In this document: piece after piece, positions 29,205 through 39,488 of the stretch
Layout of the letters: each line of letters begins with the position of its first letter
Position numbering within the stretch: position 1 is the stretch's first letter
Origin: an uncultured Flavobacteriaceae bacterium
GTDB lineage: Bacteria > Bacteroidota > Bacteroidia > Flavobacteriales > Flavobacteriaceae
DNA length: 64,000 bases
Assembly: GCA_947488435.1 (NCBI GenBank)
Contig: CANKZG010000001.1
Span: 1,294,308 to 1,358,307 of the forward strand
Direction: 5' to 3'
Program-made: the position numbers and the translations under genes
Notes under the pieces: model-generated
The model's database searches: none
Seen by the model: the letters and a program-made list of their open reading frames with translations, nothing else
What the model was told of the DNA's origin: nothing

Positions 29205-29927
29205 TTACATTTTTAAATAAAACTCTTTGGTTAAAGCAATATAGGCTGCTGTGTAGTGATGTCTGTGCGTTTCTACAACTAATTCATCAGGTATAGCATT
29301 ACTGGCAATGCGACGAAATTCGAGAAGGCTTCGTTTTATATCTGCCTCCGGATTTCCTTTTACATAAGTAATCTTATGTGGAAATAGATGATAAGAGGCG
29401 GCTAGCGTAATGAACTTTTGAGTTGCTTTATAAGGTATAATCGTAGTAAAAACGCCATCTTTGGCAAGTAACTTTCCAACACCGTGAATTAAATCCATGA
29501 ACGGTAGAGCATCGCTTTGTCGTGCTTGATCTCTTGAAATTTCTCCACTAGAAACTGTTTCTTCATGAAATGGAGGGTTAGCAACAATTAATTCATATTT
29601 ATCATCAATTTCGGAAACAAATTCGTTCCAAGAAGCATGATAACAAAACAACCGATCTCCCCAAGGAGATGCCTCGAAATTATTTACGCATTGCTCATAA
29701 GCAGCTGCATTTATTTCTATAGCGTCGATAGTTTCAGCGGTGCTGCGTTGTGCTAATTGTAAGGCAATTAAACCCGTACCTGTGCCGATGTCAAGAATTG
29801 AATTGGGTTCTTGAACTAAGGAAGTCCAAGCTCCTAACAATACTCCGTCCGTACCAACCTTCATAGCGCATCGATCTTGAGATATGGTGAATTGTTTGAA
29901 GGTAAAGGGAGTATTTGAATTTTTCAA
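29205..29927 (-). CDS. trmN6: tRNA1(Val) (adenine(37)-N6)-methyltransferase
   Basis: A 240-residue SAM-dependent methyltransferase of the YfiC/TrmN6 type. FKQFTISQDRCAMKVGTDGVLLGAW is the characteristic N-terminal block; motif I is ILDIGTGTGLIALQLAQR and the amino-methylase motif is VANPPFHE. It methylates N6 of A37 in tRNA-Val. The start codon is TTG (29927-29925); an in-frame TAA lies 5 codons before it and the next ATG is inside the conserved block, so TTG is the only reasonable start. Confidence 0.9.
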   Translation of the reverse strand: MKNSNTPFTFKQFTISQDRCAMKVGTDGVLLGAWTSLVQEPNSILDIGTGTGLIALQLAQRSTAETIDAIEINAAAYEQCVNNFEASPWGDRLFCYHASWNEFVSEIDDKYELIVANPPFHEETVSSGEISRDQARQSDALPFMDLIHGVGKLLAKDGVFTTIIPYKATQKFITLAASYHLFPHKITYVKGNPEADIKRSLLEFRRIASNAIPDELVVETHRHHYTAAYIALTKEFYLKM

Positions 29928-29954
29928 ATAGACTGTACTTTAAAAAAGAATTTT

Positions 29955-31787
29955 TTATTTCGAGACTACTAACTTAATAGGGGTCACTTCTTTATTTGTG
30001 GTCATTTTAATAAAGTATAAACCAGAATTAAACCCCGATAAATCCATGGGCTCGATACCCTGATATTTTTGGATAAATTTACCAATATAATCATAAACTT
30101 CAAGTGTACTGTTTGCGGAAATTCTATTAATAGTTAACAAATTTGTATTTGGATTTAAGTAGGCTCTTATAGCATCGTTATTGGCATCAGTGTCTGTTGT
30201 TACTTGGGTTTCTTCTTCTTCGGATGCGGCTTCATCATCTCCGATAATCTCATCCAAAGTTTCTTCCTCCTCTGTATCACCCACAGGATAAGAGCCTTCC
30301 ACAATATAAAGAAGTTGGTTTCCTGTTATATTTTCGATACGATCTTTAATACCACTTAGCCAGGTTACTTCAACATAATCAATAACTTCTGCATCACCAA
30401 TTCCAAAAAATTCTGAGGTACTATTCTGACTAATATATCCCTCACCACATAAAGTGTACCTGTGCAGTATAGCATCTCCGTTACCTAATCCTATTTTTAT
30501 AAAAGAACCAATTCCCATACGATTACTTACAGTTCCTTCAAGTTTAACCTTTAACCAATTATGCTCGGTATTTGTTTTATTTTCCCATACCGATATGGGA
30601 AGATCGTTTGTATTTACAACCACAATATCTACTAAGCCATCGTTTTGAATATCACCTATAGCGTTGCCAAAACTGATTTCTATATCGTTTTGCAATCCAG
30701 AATCTTCCGGAACAGTAAAACCTCCTTCACCATCATTTTCATAAAAAGCAGCAGAAATTCGCTCTCCCATTCCATCTAAACTACCACTTACGTATAAATC
30801 TGTATCGGTATCATTATCCGCATCGAAAAAAGCAGCTCCCCAACCAATACTGTCGAAGCGTGTGCCATTTTCTAAAGCGATATTACTAAATGTTCCGTTT
30901 TTATTATTTATTAGGAAGGCATTTCCAACTGTAGCATTTTCCTCAAAAGGTGGGTAGAAGTTTGTTACATAAATGTCTAACCAGCCATCGTTGTTATAGT
31001 CATCAATAGTGGTAGACATGGCACTCATGTATACATTTACTCCTGCTTGTTCACTTACATCATCAAAGGTGCCGTCCCCGTTATTGCGGTATAGGATATT
31101 GGGTGTAATACATTTGTCGTTAGCCATATAAATATCTTGAAACCCATCGTTGTTGTAATCAAAAAAGGAAGCACAAAAAGTAATAAAACCACTAGTATGT
31201 AATCCCGCCTGTTGCGTGATATCGGTAAATGTGCCATCTCCATTATTGTGATAAAGTAGGTTATACTTTTCCTGAAGTGGATCGCGAACACTAATAAAAA
31301 TGTCCAAAAAACCATCGTTGTTATAATCCCCCCATGATGCTCCCCAATATGGAATTTCCATGGTGGGTAATCCTGATGTTTCTAAAATATCGATAAAAGC
31401 CCCATTTCCAATATTTTCCATAAACCAACATTGCCCACTTTCACTAGTGGCAAAAAAATCATTATCTCCGTCATTATCAAAATCAACCCAAGTGGTCTGA
31501 CGCGTTTGCAATCCATTACTCGAGATTGGGAGTTGTTGTAGTTCAAAAAAACCACCCATATTTTTAAGAAATTGAAAGTCTCGATTTCCGGATGCAGGCA
31601 AAGTAATGTCGTCCCAACCATCATTATCGTAATCTACAAAGGATATTCCCGGACCTAAACCAGTTTTAACTATTGTTCCATAAGTAATTTCTGTGGGGAT
31701 ACTTTCCAGGAAATTTCTTTCAAAAGATACTTGCCCGTTACCTAAACGTATAAAGAAAAAACAACTGATTAAAAATGCGAATTTCAT
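29955..31787 (-). CDS. FG-GAP/VCBS repeat protein with ASPIC/UnbV and type IX sorting domains
   Basis: A 610-residue secreted protein. After a signal peptide (FAFLISCFFFIRLGNGQ) come about seven FG-GAP/VCBS repeats, each with a calcium-binding DxDNDG-type loop (FVDYDNDGWDDI, WVDFDNDGDNDF, WGDYNNDGFLDIF and so on), forming an integrin-like propeller. An ASPIC/UnbV domain follows (NWLKVKLEGTVSNRMGIGSFIKI and DYVEVTWLSGIKDRIENI). An acidic linker rich in Glu/Asp leads to a type IX secretion C-terminal domain (LEVYDYIGKFIQKYQG, LSGFNSGLYFIKM). It should be exported to the cell surface; the ligand is unknown. Confidence 0.9.
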   Translation of the reverse strand: MKFAFLISCFFFIRLGNGQVSFERNFLESIPTEITYGTIVKTGLGPGISFVDYDNDGWDDITLPASGNRDFQFLKNMGGFFELQQLPISSNGLQTRQTTWVDFDNDGDNDFFATSESGQCWFMENIGNGAFIDILETSGLPTMEIPYWGASWGDYNNDGFLDIFISVRDPLQEKYNLLYHNNGDGTFTDITQQAGLHTSGFITFCASFFDYNNDGFQDIYMANDKCITPNILYRNNGDGTFDDVSEQAGVNVYMSAMSTTIDDYNNDGWLDIYVTNFYPPFEENATVGNAFLINNKNGTFSNIALENGTRFDSIGWGAAFFDADNDTDTDLYVSGSLDGMGERISAAFYENDGEGGFTVPEDSGLQNDIEISFGNAIGDIQNDGLVDIVVVNTNDLPISVWENKTNTEHNWLKVKLEGTVSNRMGIGSFIKIGLGNGDAILHRYTLCGEGYISQNSTSEFFGIGDAEVIDYVEVTWLSGIKDRIENITGNQLLYIVEGSYPVGDTEEEETLDEIIGDDEAASEEEETQVTTDTDANNDAIRAYLNPNTNLLTINRISANSTLEVYDYIGKFIQKYQGIEPMDLSGFNSGLYFIKMTTNKEVTPIKLVVSK

Positions 31788-31896
31788 TTTTGTTAACTTA
31801 AATTTAACATTTTAAAATTCGCCAATAATACACATAAGTTTTTTTTATAACAAATATTTCTTGATTTGTTGTAAAAATTAAGGTTTTAGGACTGTC

Positions 31897-32424
31897 TTAT
31901 TGTAAGTATAGGTCTACAAGGCCTTCTGGTGTAGTTACTTGAATCGTTTTATGTGTACGATCTATAGCAGTAATAATTTCATCATTAATTGGAATCAGCA
32001 GCTCTTTACCATCTTTCAGTACTTCAAAAAGAGCCTGTGCAGTAGTATCATTTACGGATTGAATAATTCCAATATTACCGTGAACACTATCCCATAAGGT
32101 AAATCCAATGACTTCATGGTAATAAAATTTGTTTCCACTAAGTTTTGGTAATAAACTTAAAGGAAGGTACAGCTGAGCTCTCATTATCCTATCAGCTGCA
32201 GCTTCATCATCAACCTCTTCAAACCGAATACGCAATAGATTGGTCTTGTGCAATTGACAATGCTCAATAAAAAATGGAACCAGATTGTTTCCTATTGAAA
32301 CAAATACTGATTCCATGTTTTCGTAGATTTCAGGATCATCTGTATCTAGTTTGACTAGTACTTCTCCCTTAAAACTATATTTTGATACGATTTTACCTAG
32401 GTAGAAACAATCTTCCTTACGCAT
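31897..32424 (-). CDS. rimM: 16S rRNA processing protein RimM
   Basis: A 175-residue ribosome maturation factor of usual length. The N-terminal RimM barrel reads CFYLGKIVSKYSFKGEVLVKLDTD, and the C-terminal PRC-barrel starts at KFYYHEVIGFTLWDSVHGNIG and ends with INDEIITAIDRTHKTIQVTTPEGLVDLYL. It binds ribosomal protein uS19 and helps mature the 30S head. It lies 9 bp behind rpsP, the standard pairing; trmD and rplS do not follow here. Confidence 0.95.
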   Translation of the reverse strand: MRKEDCFYLGKIVSKYSFKGEVLVKLDTDDPEIYENMESVFVSIGNNLVPFFIEHCQLHKTNLLRIRFEEVDDEAAADRIMRAQLYLPLSLLPKLSGNKFYYHEVIGFTLWDSVHGNIGIIQSVNDTTAQALFEVLKDGKELLIPINDEIITAIDRTHKTIQVTTPEGLVDLYLQ

Positions 32425-32433
32425 CGTACTAAA

Positions 32434-32967
32434 CTACTCTTCCTCTGAGCTAGCTGCAGCAGTGTCTTCCACGTCTGGGGCATCCGTTGCTTCTTCTGCA
32501 ACTGCTTCCGGAGCTTCAGCTTCTGCAATCGCAGCAGCACGTTTGTCACTAACCTCTTTTTCAGCTTCTAAAGCTTTTGCCTTTGCATCTGCCTCTGCCT
32601 TTGCTAAACCTTCAGTTTTGGTAGAAACTGTTTTTTCTTTTTCAGCTAACCAGGCGTTAAACTTTTCTTCAACTTGTTCTTCGGTTAATGCTCCTTTGCG
32701 CACTCCGCCTAATAAATGATGCTTTAAAAGTACTCCCTTATACGATAAGATTGCTCTTGCAGTATCTGTTGGTTGTGCACCATTCTGTAACCACGTTACA
32801 GAGTTATCTAAATTAAGCTCGATGGTAGCAGGATTGGTATTAGGATTGTAGCTTCCTAATTTTTCTAAAAACTTACCATCTCTTTTTGAACGTGCATCTG
32901 CAGCAACAATCCAATAAAATGGTTTTCCTTTTTTTCCGTGTCTTTGTAATCTAATTTTAACTGGCAT
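32434..32967 (-). CDS. rpsP: 30S ribosomal protein bS16 with long C-terminal tail
   Basis: The first about 90 residues are canonical bS16 ([41 protein letters not shown] and the [14 protein letters not shown] region). The total of 177 residues is about twice the E. coli length; residues 100-177 form a low-complexity tail rich in Ala, Glu and Lys, probably helical then disordered. Such tails are common in Bacteroidota bS16. A consensus promoter lies upstream and rimM follows in the same operon. Confidence 0.96.
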   Translation of the reverse strand: MPVKIRLQRHGKKGKPFYWIVAADARSKRDGKFLEKLGSYNPNTNPATIELNLDNSVTWLQNGAQPTDTARAILSYKGVLLKHHLLGGVRKGALTEEQVEEKFNAWLAEKEKTVSTKTEGLAKAEADAKAKALEAEKEVSDKRAAAIAEAEAPEAVAEEATDAPDVEDTAAASSEEE

Positions 32968-33030
32968 ATCACATTAATTTGTAGGGTGCCCGACCCTGAT
33001 TATTAATTCATTTCCCTTTAAAAAGGGGTG

Positions 33031-33060
33031 CAAAGATAATTTTTTTATTGGCATCGCCAA
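33031..33060 (-). promoter_or_regulatory. rpsP-rimM promoter
   Basis: On the minus strand TTG (33060-33058), a 19-bp spacer and TATCTTTG (33038-33031) match the consensus. A palindrome (CCCTTT-AA-AAAGGG, 33014-33027) covers the predicted start site, and a 5-bp stem (AGGGT/ACCCT, 32983-32997) sits in the leader 16 bases before the start codon. Confidence 0.75.
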
Positions 33061-33078
33061 TATTTTATATAAAGTATT

Positions 33079-34689
33079 TTAATTTGTTTTTTGAAGTGCT
33101 CTGCGTTCATTCAATTCTTTCGTGATCTGTTCCATTTTTTTTGCCGAAAGCGGATATAAAAACATCAGACCTGCTGCTACAACGGAAACCAATGCCGGTA
33201 TCCAACTCATTAACATTGCCATGGCAGGTAAGGCTCCTTGAATACTAGAAGAATCTTGCCCATCATAATGATACAGGCTACCTAGGACGAATCCAATAAT
33301 AGCAGCTGCAATTCCACCTCCAAATTTTGTAGCGAAGGAACCAGCAGAATATACAAGACCTGTGGCTCTTCTGCCATTTTTCCATTCAGAAAAGTCAGCA
33401 GCATCGCCTAACATTACAAAGAAAAGAGTAGGGAACATAGCGGAAGCAAATTCAGAAATAATACCCAAACTAAAGATGGCGGTTATATTTTCCGCAGTAC
33501 AAAATATTAGCAAGGCATTTACAGCACCGGAAAAAATCAACGCGTAAATAAAGAGACTCTTTTTTCCCAATCTTTTACTTAGCGGAGCAGTGAGAAGAGC
33601 TCCCAAAATTGATGCCAACATCAACCCGATAAGGTAAGAGGCAGATAATAATTGATTATTGAGATAATACGTAAAATAATAAAGAACAATACCTTGCTTA
33701 ATCGAGTTATATATGTTGTACAGAAGAGCTGTAGCCAATAAAACCAGCCAGGGTTTATTTCGTATCAGATCTAGAAAATCTTGTTTTAGATTGGTTTTTT
33801 GATTTTTAGGAGGTGAAATCCGCTCTTTGGTGGTATAAAAGGTTACCAACATCAACAACGCTAAGATTACAGACATAATATACATGGACTTGCTATAGCC
33901 ATTCTTTTGATCGATTACTGTAATACTATCTGTAGCAATATCTTTTTCTCCTGATAACGAGAATATATAATCTTTTCCAGCGACCATTTTAAAACTTTTA
34001 CTCTTGGTAGCAGTAGTATCGCTAACGGCTAAATCAGTGTTTTGCCACGTAAATAAGGCTATGCCATTTTCGGTTTTAATATTGACATATTCAACATCCT
34101 TGGTGGCAGAAACAACAACTGTATGAGAATCTTCTGTAAGCGGTGTTATCTTAATTTCCGGATTGGTATTGCCAAAATAAACCACCAAAAAAAGCAGCGC
34201 TCCTTGCACCAACATACCCCCGGCAAAAGCGCCTGCCATTCGAAAAGACCCAATACTGGTGCGCTCCTTATCATCGCCAGTCATAACAGCCATTAGCGCT
34301 CCATATGGAATATTATTTGCGGTGTAGATTAAGGTAAACAGAATATAGGTAATATAGGCGTAAACAATTTTGCCATTTTCACCTAACTCAGGGGTGGTAA
34401 ATAAAAGTGAAAGAATAACCCCTAAAGGAATAGCGGTCCATAGCACCCAAGGACGGAACTTACCATATTTTGATTTGGTTCGATCCCCTAAAATACCCAT
34501 CAGGATATCACTGATACCATCACTGAAACGAGCCACTAAAAAAAGCACCCCAACGGTAACTGGACTCAACCCAAAAACATCTGTATAAAAAATAAGAAGA
34601 AAAGTAGCGACTCCTCTCCAAGCAATATTTGCTGCTCCATCTCCTAAAGCATAGCCAATCTTTTCTTTAATCGAAATCTTATGATTCAT
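33079..34689 (-). CDS. GPH-family sugar:cation symporter with a periplasmic insertion
   Basis: A 536-residue MFS transporter. The N-terminal half has the GPH signatures YALGDGAANIAWRGVATFLLIFYTDVFGLS and ARFSDGISDILMGILGDRTKSKYGKFRPW; the second half includes KPWLVLLATALLYNIYNSIKQG and MLGDAADFSEWKNGRRATGLVYSAGSFATKFGGGIA. It should import a glycoside, pentoside or hexuronide with a cation. Residues about 173-268, between helices 5 and 6 on the periplasmic side, form an extra beta-rich domain of about 95 residues, which explains the length excess over the usual 450-480. The substrate is unknown. Confidence 0.88.
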   Translation of the reverse strand: MNHKISIKEKIGYALGDGAANIAWRGVATFLLIFYTDVFGLSPVTVGVLFLVARFSDGISDILMGILGDRTKSKYGKFRPWVLWTAIPLGVILSLLFTTPELGENGKIVYAYITYILFTLIYTANNIPYGALMAVMTGDDKERTSIGSFRMAGAFAGGMLVQGALLFLVVYFGNTNPEIKITPLTEDSHTVVVSATKDVEYVNIKTENGIALFTWQNTDLAVSDTTATKSKSFKMVAGKDYIFSLSGEKDIATDSITVIDQKNGYSKSMYIMSVILALLMLVTFYTTKERISPPKNQKTNLKQDFLDLIRNKPWLVLLATALLYNIYNSIKQGIVLYYFTYYLNNQLLSASYLIGLMLASILGALLTAPLSKRLGKKSLFIYALIFSGAVNALLIFCTAENITAIFSLGIISEFASAMFPTLFFVMLGDAADFSEWKNGRRATGLVYSAGSFATKFGGGIAAAIIGFVLGSLYHYDGQDSSSIQGALPAMAMLMSWIPALVSVVAAGLMFLYPLSAKKMEQITKELNERRALQKTN

Positions 34690-34978
34690 TAATTTTGTGG
34701 GTTATGGTTATGTCTCAAATGTAATAAAATTAGAAGCTTAGCATATCTTTTTGCTAATAAAACAATAGAACATCACAATTTTGTATCGCAATGTTATGTG
34801 CTTACTGGTAGTTTTTAATCCCTTCTTTTTTATCTTTCTAATAACAGGCAAAGCCTATATTACATTTAAAATTCATGATTTTTATTTTTAAGTTAATAAC
34901 TCCTAACAACTGCATTTTTTAGAAAAAGAAGTTTGAATTACTTTTAAATTTAGTTTTATGACCATGAATTTTTACTAG

Positions 34979-37900
34979 ATGTACCTAATTTTTGATACCG
35001 AGACCACCGGATTACCCAAGCGCTGGAATGCCCCTATAAGCGATACCGATAATTGGCCAAGATGTATACAGATTGCATGGCAATTGCATGATGATTTAGG
35101 GAATTTAATTGAACATCAGGACTATTTGGTACAACCGGATGGTTTTAACATTCCCTACGACGCAGAAAAAATTCATGGTATTTCTACAGAATTGGCAGCA
35201 AAGGAAGGAATACCTCTCGAGGAGGTACTCGAAAAATTCAATATAGCTCTAGCTCAGGCAAAATTCATTGTTGGACAGAATGTAGGGTTTGATGTTAATA
35301 TTATGGGAGCTGAATTTTACCGGCTTCAAATAGAAAACAACCTACAGGAGCTTCCTGTTTTAGATACCTGTACTGAAGAAACTGCGCTTCTATGTCAAAT
35401 TCCAGGCGGGAGAGGAGGAAAATTTAAACTTCCTACATTAACCGAACTGCATCAATTTCTTTTTAATGAAGCTTTTGGCGAAGCACATAATGCTACCGCG
35501 GATGTTGAAGCAACAACACGATGCTTTTTAGAATTGCTTCGAAGAAAACACTACAGTTTAGAAAAACTGGACGTTTCCAACGATTATTTTGAAAATTTTT
35601 CTGAGGCTAATCCACAGGAAATAGAGGCTATTGGTCTAAAACATATTAATCTTAAAAAAGCTTCCAAAGAAATTGCAGATGCGCTCTGGGAGCAGGATAC
35701 CGGTGGTATCTCTGAAGCAGAAATCAATGAGAATATTGAGCGTCTAATCGATGCACCTTTTGTGCATCTTCACAATCATTCTCAGTTTTCAGTTTTACAA
35801 TCGACCATTGGTATTAGAGATCTTGTTCAGGCCGCTGCAAAAAATAAGATGCCGGCTGTAGCACTTACCGACCATGCAAATATGATGGGGGCTTTTCATT
35901 TTGTGAAAGAGGTTAAAGCACATAATAAAGGGGTTAAGGAACGCAATTCGGAAGCGGTAGAAGGTGGAGAAGTACCACCAGAAAAAGAAATCAGACCTAT
36001 TATAGGGTGCGAATTTTTCGTTTGCGACGATCATACCAATAAAAATGTAAAGGATTATGGGTATCAGATTGTATTGTTAGCAAAAAACAAAAATGGTTAT
36101 CACAACCTAGCTAAAATGTCATCGATTGCCTATACCGATGGGTTTTATTACGTGCCACGTATCGATAGAAAAGTTATTGAGCGCTACAAAGAAGATATTA
36201 TAGTATTAACCGGAAACCTATATGGTGAAGTCCCATCAAAAGTTTTAAATGTTGGGGAAAAACAAGCTGAAGATGCGCTTTTGTGGTGGAAAGAACAATT
36301 CGGAAACGATCTTTATATCGAACTTATGCGTCATGGGCAGGAGGATGAAGATCGGGTAAACCAAGTATTAATAGGTTTTGCCCAACAACACGATCTCCCC
36401 TTAATTGCAACAAACAATACCTATTATTGTTCCAAAGAAGATGCAGAAGCCCATGATATTTTATTGTGTGTAAAAGATGGAGAAAAACAAACTACGCCTA
36501 TAGGAAGAGGAAGGGGTTATCGTTATGGATTGCCCAATCAAGAATATTACTTCAAGTCTTCTGAGGCAATGAAGGAACTTTTTAAAGATCTTCCGCAGTC
36601 TATTCTGAATATTCAGGATCTGATCGAAAAGATTGAACCTTATGAACTGGCAAGGGATGTGTTACTCCCGAAGTTTGATATTCCGGACACATTTCTAAAT
36701 GCTCAAGATAACGAAGATGGCGGTAAACGCGGAGAGAATGCCTATTTAAGGCATATAGCGTATAAGGGAGCGGAAGAACGGTATGGCGAAATTACGGATG
36801 TTATTACCGAGCGTATTGATTTTGAATTGCAAACCATTGAAAACTCAGGTTATCCGGGATACTTCTTGATTGTAGAGGATTTTATTCGCGAAGCACGAAA
36901 TATGAATGTTTCTGTAGGACCAGGAAGGGGTTCTGCAGCGGGATCGGTTGTAGCATATTGCTTAAAGATTACCAATATTGATCCATTAAAGTACGATTTA
37001 CTGTTTGAGCGGTTTTTGAATCCAGATCGGGTGTCAATGCCCGATATTGATATTGATTTTGACGATGAGGGTAGGGGACGTGTAATGGATTATGTGATCA
37101 ATAAGTATGGTGCAAATCAGGTAGCTCAAATTATCACCTATGGTACCATGGCTGCTAAGTCTTCCATACGAGATACGGCCCGGGTGTTGGATTTACCATT
37201 AAGTGATGCAGATCGAATTTCCAAACTCATCCCTACGATGTCCAAACTTGGAAAAATCTTTGGCGTGCCCGATGCAGAACTCAAAAAGAAATTTCGTTCC
37301 GAAGATTTAGAAAAGGTACATGAATTGCTTAATATTTCGGAAACGGACGATTTGGAAGGTCAGACCGTAAATATGGCTCGTGTACTTGAAGGTTCTGTAA
37401 GAAATACCGGTATTCATGCCTGCGGTGTTATTATAACACCTGATGATATTACCAATTTTGTGCCTGTAGCAACAGCAAAAGATTCAGATCTTTATGTAAC
37501 CCAATTTGATAACTCTGTAGTAGAAAGTGCAGGCTTATTGAAAATGGACTTTTTAGGTCTTAAAACTTTAACGCTCATTAAAGACACCGTTAAAATTGTA
37601 AAAGCCAAACACAATATAGCATTGATTCCCGATGAGTTTCCTCTGGATGATACCGCTACCTATGAACTCTTTCAGCGCGGAGATACCGTTGGGATATTCC
37701 AGTACGAATCGGTTGGAATGCAAAAGCATATGAAGGACCTAAAACCTTCCGTTTTTGATGATCTTATTGCAATGAATGCATTGTATAGACCTGGACCTAT
37801 GGAGTATATTCCCAGTTTTATCGCAAGAAAACATGGGAAGGAAGAGATCACCTACGATCTTCCTGAAATGGAAGAATACCTCAAAGAAACGTATGGAATT

Positions 37901-39364
37901 ACCGTTTATCAGGAACAGGTAATGTTATTATCGCAGAAACTGGCCAATTTTACCAAAGGTGAAGCCGATGTTTTGCGAAAAGCTATGGGGAAGAAACAGA
38001 AGGCGGTTTTGGATAAAATGAAGCCTCAGTTTATTTCACAAGCAGCGGAGAACGGTCATGCCGCAGAAAAATTAGAAAAAATCTGGAAAGATTGGGAAGC
38101 TTTTGCTTCCTACGCCTTTAATAAAAGTCACTCTACGTGCTATGCGTATATCGCATATCAAACGGCGTATTTAAAAGCGCATTATCCTGCAGAATATATG
38201 GCAGCCGTTTTATCGAACAATATGAACGATATTAAACAGGTTACCTTTTTTATGGAAGAATGTAAACGAATGGGACTGGAAGTTTTAGGACCTGATGTGA
38301 ACGAGTCATACTATAAATTTGCAGTAAATACTGTCGGTGCTGTTCGTTTTGGCATGGGTGCTATTAAAGGGGTAGGAAAAGCGGCTGTAGAAACTATTGT
38401 TGAAGAGCGAAAAAAAGAAGGTCCTTTTAAATCTGTATTCGATTTGGCAAAACGAATTGATCTTAGATCAGCCAATAAAAAAGCCTTTGAAAATTTAGCA
38501 CTAGCAGGTGGTTTTGATTCTTTTGGAAGTACCCATCGCGCACAATATTTTCATAAAGAAGGAGAGGGGATTACCTTTTTGGAAAAAGTAATAAAATATG
38601 GAGCCAAATATCAGGAAAGCGAAAACTCGTCCCAGGTAAGTCTTTTTGGAGACGCTAGTGAAGTGCAGATTCCGGAACCTTTAGTTCCTCCCTGCGAAGA
38701 ATGGGGAACCATGGAGAAATTGCGAAAAGAAAAGGAAGTGGTAGGAATCTATATTTCTGGACACCCTTTGGATGATTTCAAAACGGAAATTGGTATTTTT
38801 TGCAATGCAAGTGTTTCCGCTTTTACATCTTTACATGAGCATGTAAATCGGGAGCTTTCTTTTGCAGGAGTAATTACCGATGTGCAGCATCGCGTATCTA
38901 AAAATGGTAAAGGATGGGCGTTGTTTACTATGGAGGATTATACCGATTCCTTTGAATTTCGAATTTTTGGCGAAGAGTATTTAAAATTCCGTCATTTTTT
39001 AATGATTAATTCCTTTGCGTATATAAAAACATATATCCGAGAAGGTTGGGTAAATAGAGATACCGGTAAAAAAAGCGATCCCCGATTGCAATTCAATACT
39101 ATGATGATGCTTCAAGATGCGCTGGAAGTGTATGCTAAAAAATTAACTATTAAATTGGATATTGCACAGTTGAAGCAAGAGAACATTCGGAATCTTAAAG
39201 ATACCTTGGTTTCCCATAAAGGCAAGCATCCTTTAAATTTTATTGTTTATGAAATGGAGGAAGAAATTAAGGTGAATATGATGAGTCGTAAACAAAAAGT
39301 TGCAATTTCAAGTGAGTTGCTAGCTACCTTGGGAGAACAGGAAGTACATTATCACGTAAATTAA
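34979..39364 (+). CDS. dnaE: replicative DNA polymerase III alpha subunit with fused DnaQ-type exonuclease
   Basis: A 1461-residue fusion. Residues 1-190 are a DEDD exonuclease: FDTETTGLP (ExoI, Asp-Glu), NVGFDVNIMGAEF (ExoII) and HNATADVEATTRCF (ExoIII with His-Asp). From about residue 260 comes a PHP domain (FVHLHNHSQFSVLQSTIGI, ALTDHANMMGAF), then the C-family polymerase with VGPGRGSAAGSVVAYCL and MPDIDIDFDDEGRGR (about 687-698), FTKGEADVLRKAMGKK and SYAFNKSHSTCYAYIAYQTAYLKAHYPAEYM. QVSLF near residue 1220 is a sliding-clamp motif, and an OB fold follows. Replication and proofreading are thus in one chain. Confidence 0.95.
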   Translation: MYLIFDTETTGLPKRWNAPISDTDNWPRCIQIAWQLHDDLGNLIEHQDYLVQPDGFNIPYDAEKIHGISTELAAKEGIPLEEVLEKFNIALAQAKFIVGQNVGFDVNIMGAEFYRLQIENNLQELPVLDTCTEETALLCQIPGGRGGKFKLPTLTELHQFLFNEAFGEAHNATADVEATTRCFLELLRRKHYSLEKLDVSNDYFENFSEANPQEIEAIGLKHINLKKASKEIADALWEQDTGGISEAEINENIERLIDAPFVHLHNHSQFSVLQSTIGIRDLVQAAAKNKMPAVALTDHANMMGAFHFVKEVKAHNKGVKERNSEAVEGGEVPPEKEIRPIIGCEFFVCDDHTNKNVKDYGYQIVLLAKNKNGYHNLAKMSSIAYTDGFYYVPRIDRKVIERYKEDIIVLTGNLYGEVPSKVLNVGEKQAEDALLWWKEQFGNDLYIELMRHGQEDEDRVNQVLIGFAQQHDLPLIATNNTYYCSKEDAEAHDILLCVKDGEKQTTPIGRGRGYRYGLPNQEYYFKSSEAMKELFKDLPQSILNIQDLIEKIEPYELARDVLLPKFDIPDTFLNAQDNEDGGKRGENAYLRHIAYKGAEERYGEITDVITERIDFELQTIENSGYPGYFLIVEDFIREARNMNVSVGPGRGSAAGSVVAYCLKITNIDPLKYDLLFERFLNPDRVSMPDIDIDFDDEGRGRVMDYVINKYGANQVAQIITYGTMAAKSSIRDTARVLDLPLSDADRISKLIPTMSKLGKIFGVPDAELKKKFRSEDLEKVHELLNISETDDLEGQTVNMARVLEGSVRNTGIHACGVIITPDDITNFVPVATAKDSDLYVTQFDNSVVESAGLLKMDFLGLKTLTLIKDTVKIVKAKHNIALIPDEFPLDDTATYELFQRGDTVGIFQYESVGMQKHMKDLKPSVFDDLIAMNALYRPGPMEYIPSFIARKHGKEEITYDLPEMEEYLKETYGITVYQEQVMLLSQKLANFTKGEADVLRKAMGKKQKAVLDKMKPQFISQAAENGHAAEKLEKIWKDWEAFASYAFNKSHSTCYAYIAYQTAYLKAHYPAEYMAAVLSNNMNDIKQVTFFMEECKRMGLEVLGPDVNESYYKFAVNTVGAVRFGMGAIKGVGKAAVETIVEERKKEGPFKSVFDLAKRIDLRSANKKAFENLALAGGFDSFGSTHRAQYFHKEGEGITFLEKVIKYGAKYQESENSSQVSLFGDASEVQIPEPLVPPCEEWGTMEKLRKEKEVVGIYISGHPLDDFKTEIGIFCNASVSAFTSLHEHVNRELSFAGVITDVQHRVSKNGKGWALFTMEDYTDSFEFRIFGEEYLKFRHFLMINSFAYIKTYIREGWVNRDTGKKSDPRLQFNTMMMLQDALEVYAKKLTIKLDIAQLKQENIRNLKDTLVSHKGKHPLNFIVYEMEEEIKVNMMSRKQKVAISSELLATLGEQEVHYHVN

Positions 39365-39456
39365 TACAACTGTTTTAGCATGAAGAATAACATTTATTGA
39401 TATAGCTATAAAGAGAACAAATAAACCTAGGGTAAGGAAACCGGTTAATTATTGAC

Positions 39457-39464
39457 TAAGTTTG
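39457..39464 (+). promoter_or_regulatory. possible -7 element of the trxA promoter
   Basis: TAAGTTTG fits TAnnTTTG, 24 bp before the trxA ATG; no clear -33 element is seen. Confidence 0.35.
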
Positions 39465-39488
39465 CATAATATTAAAATCAAATAAGCG

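Noticed and set aside
32462-32719. Ala/Ser-rich open frame opposite the bS16 tail
   Set aside because: Arises from the low-complexity Ala/Glu codons of rpsP read backwards.
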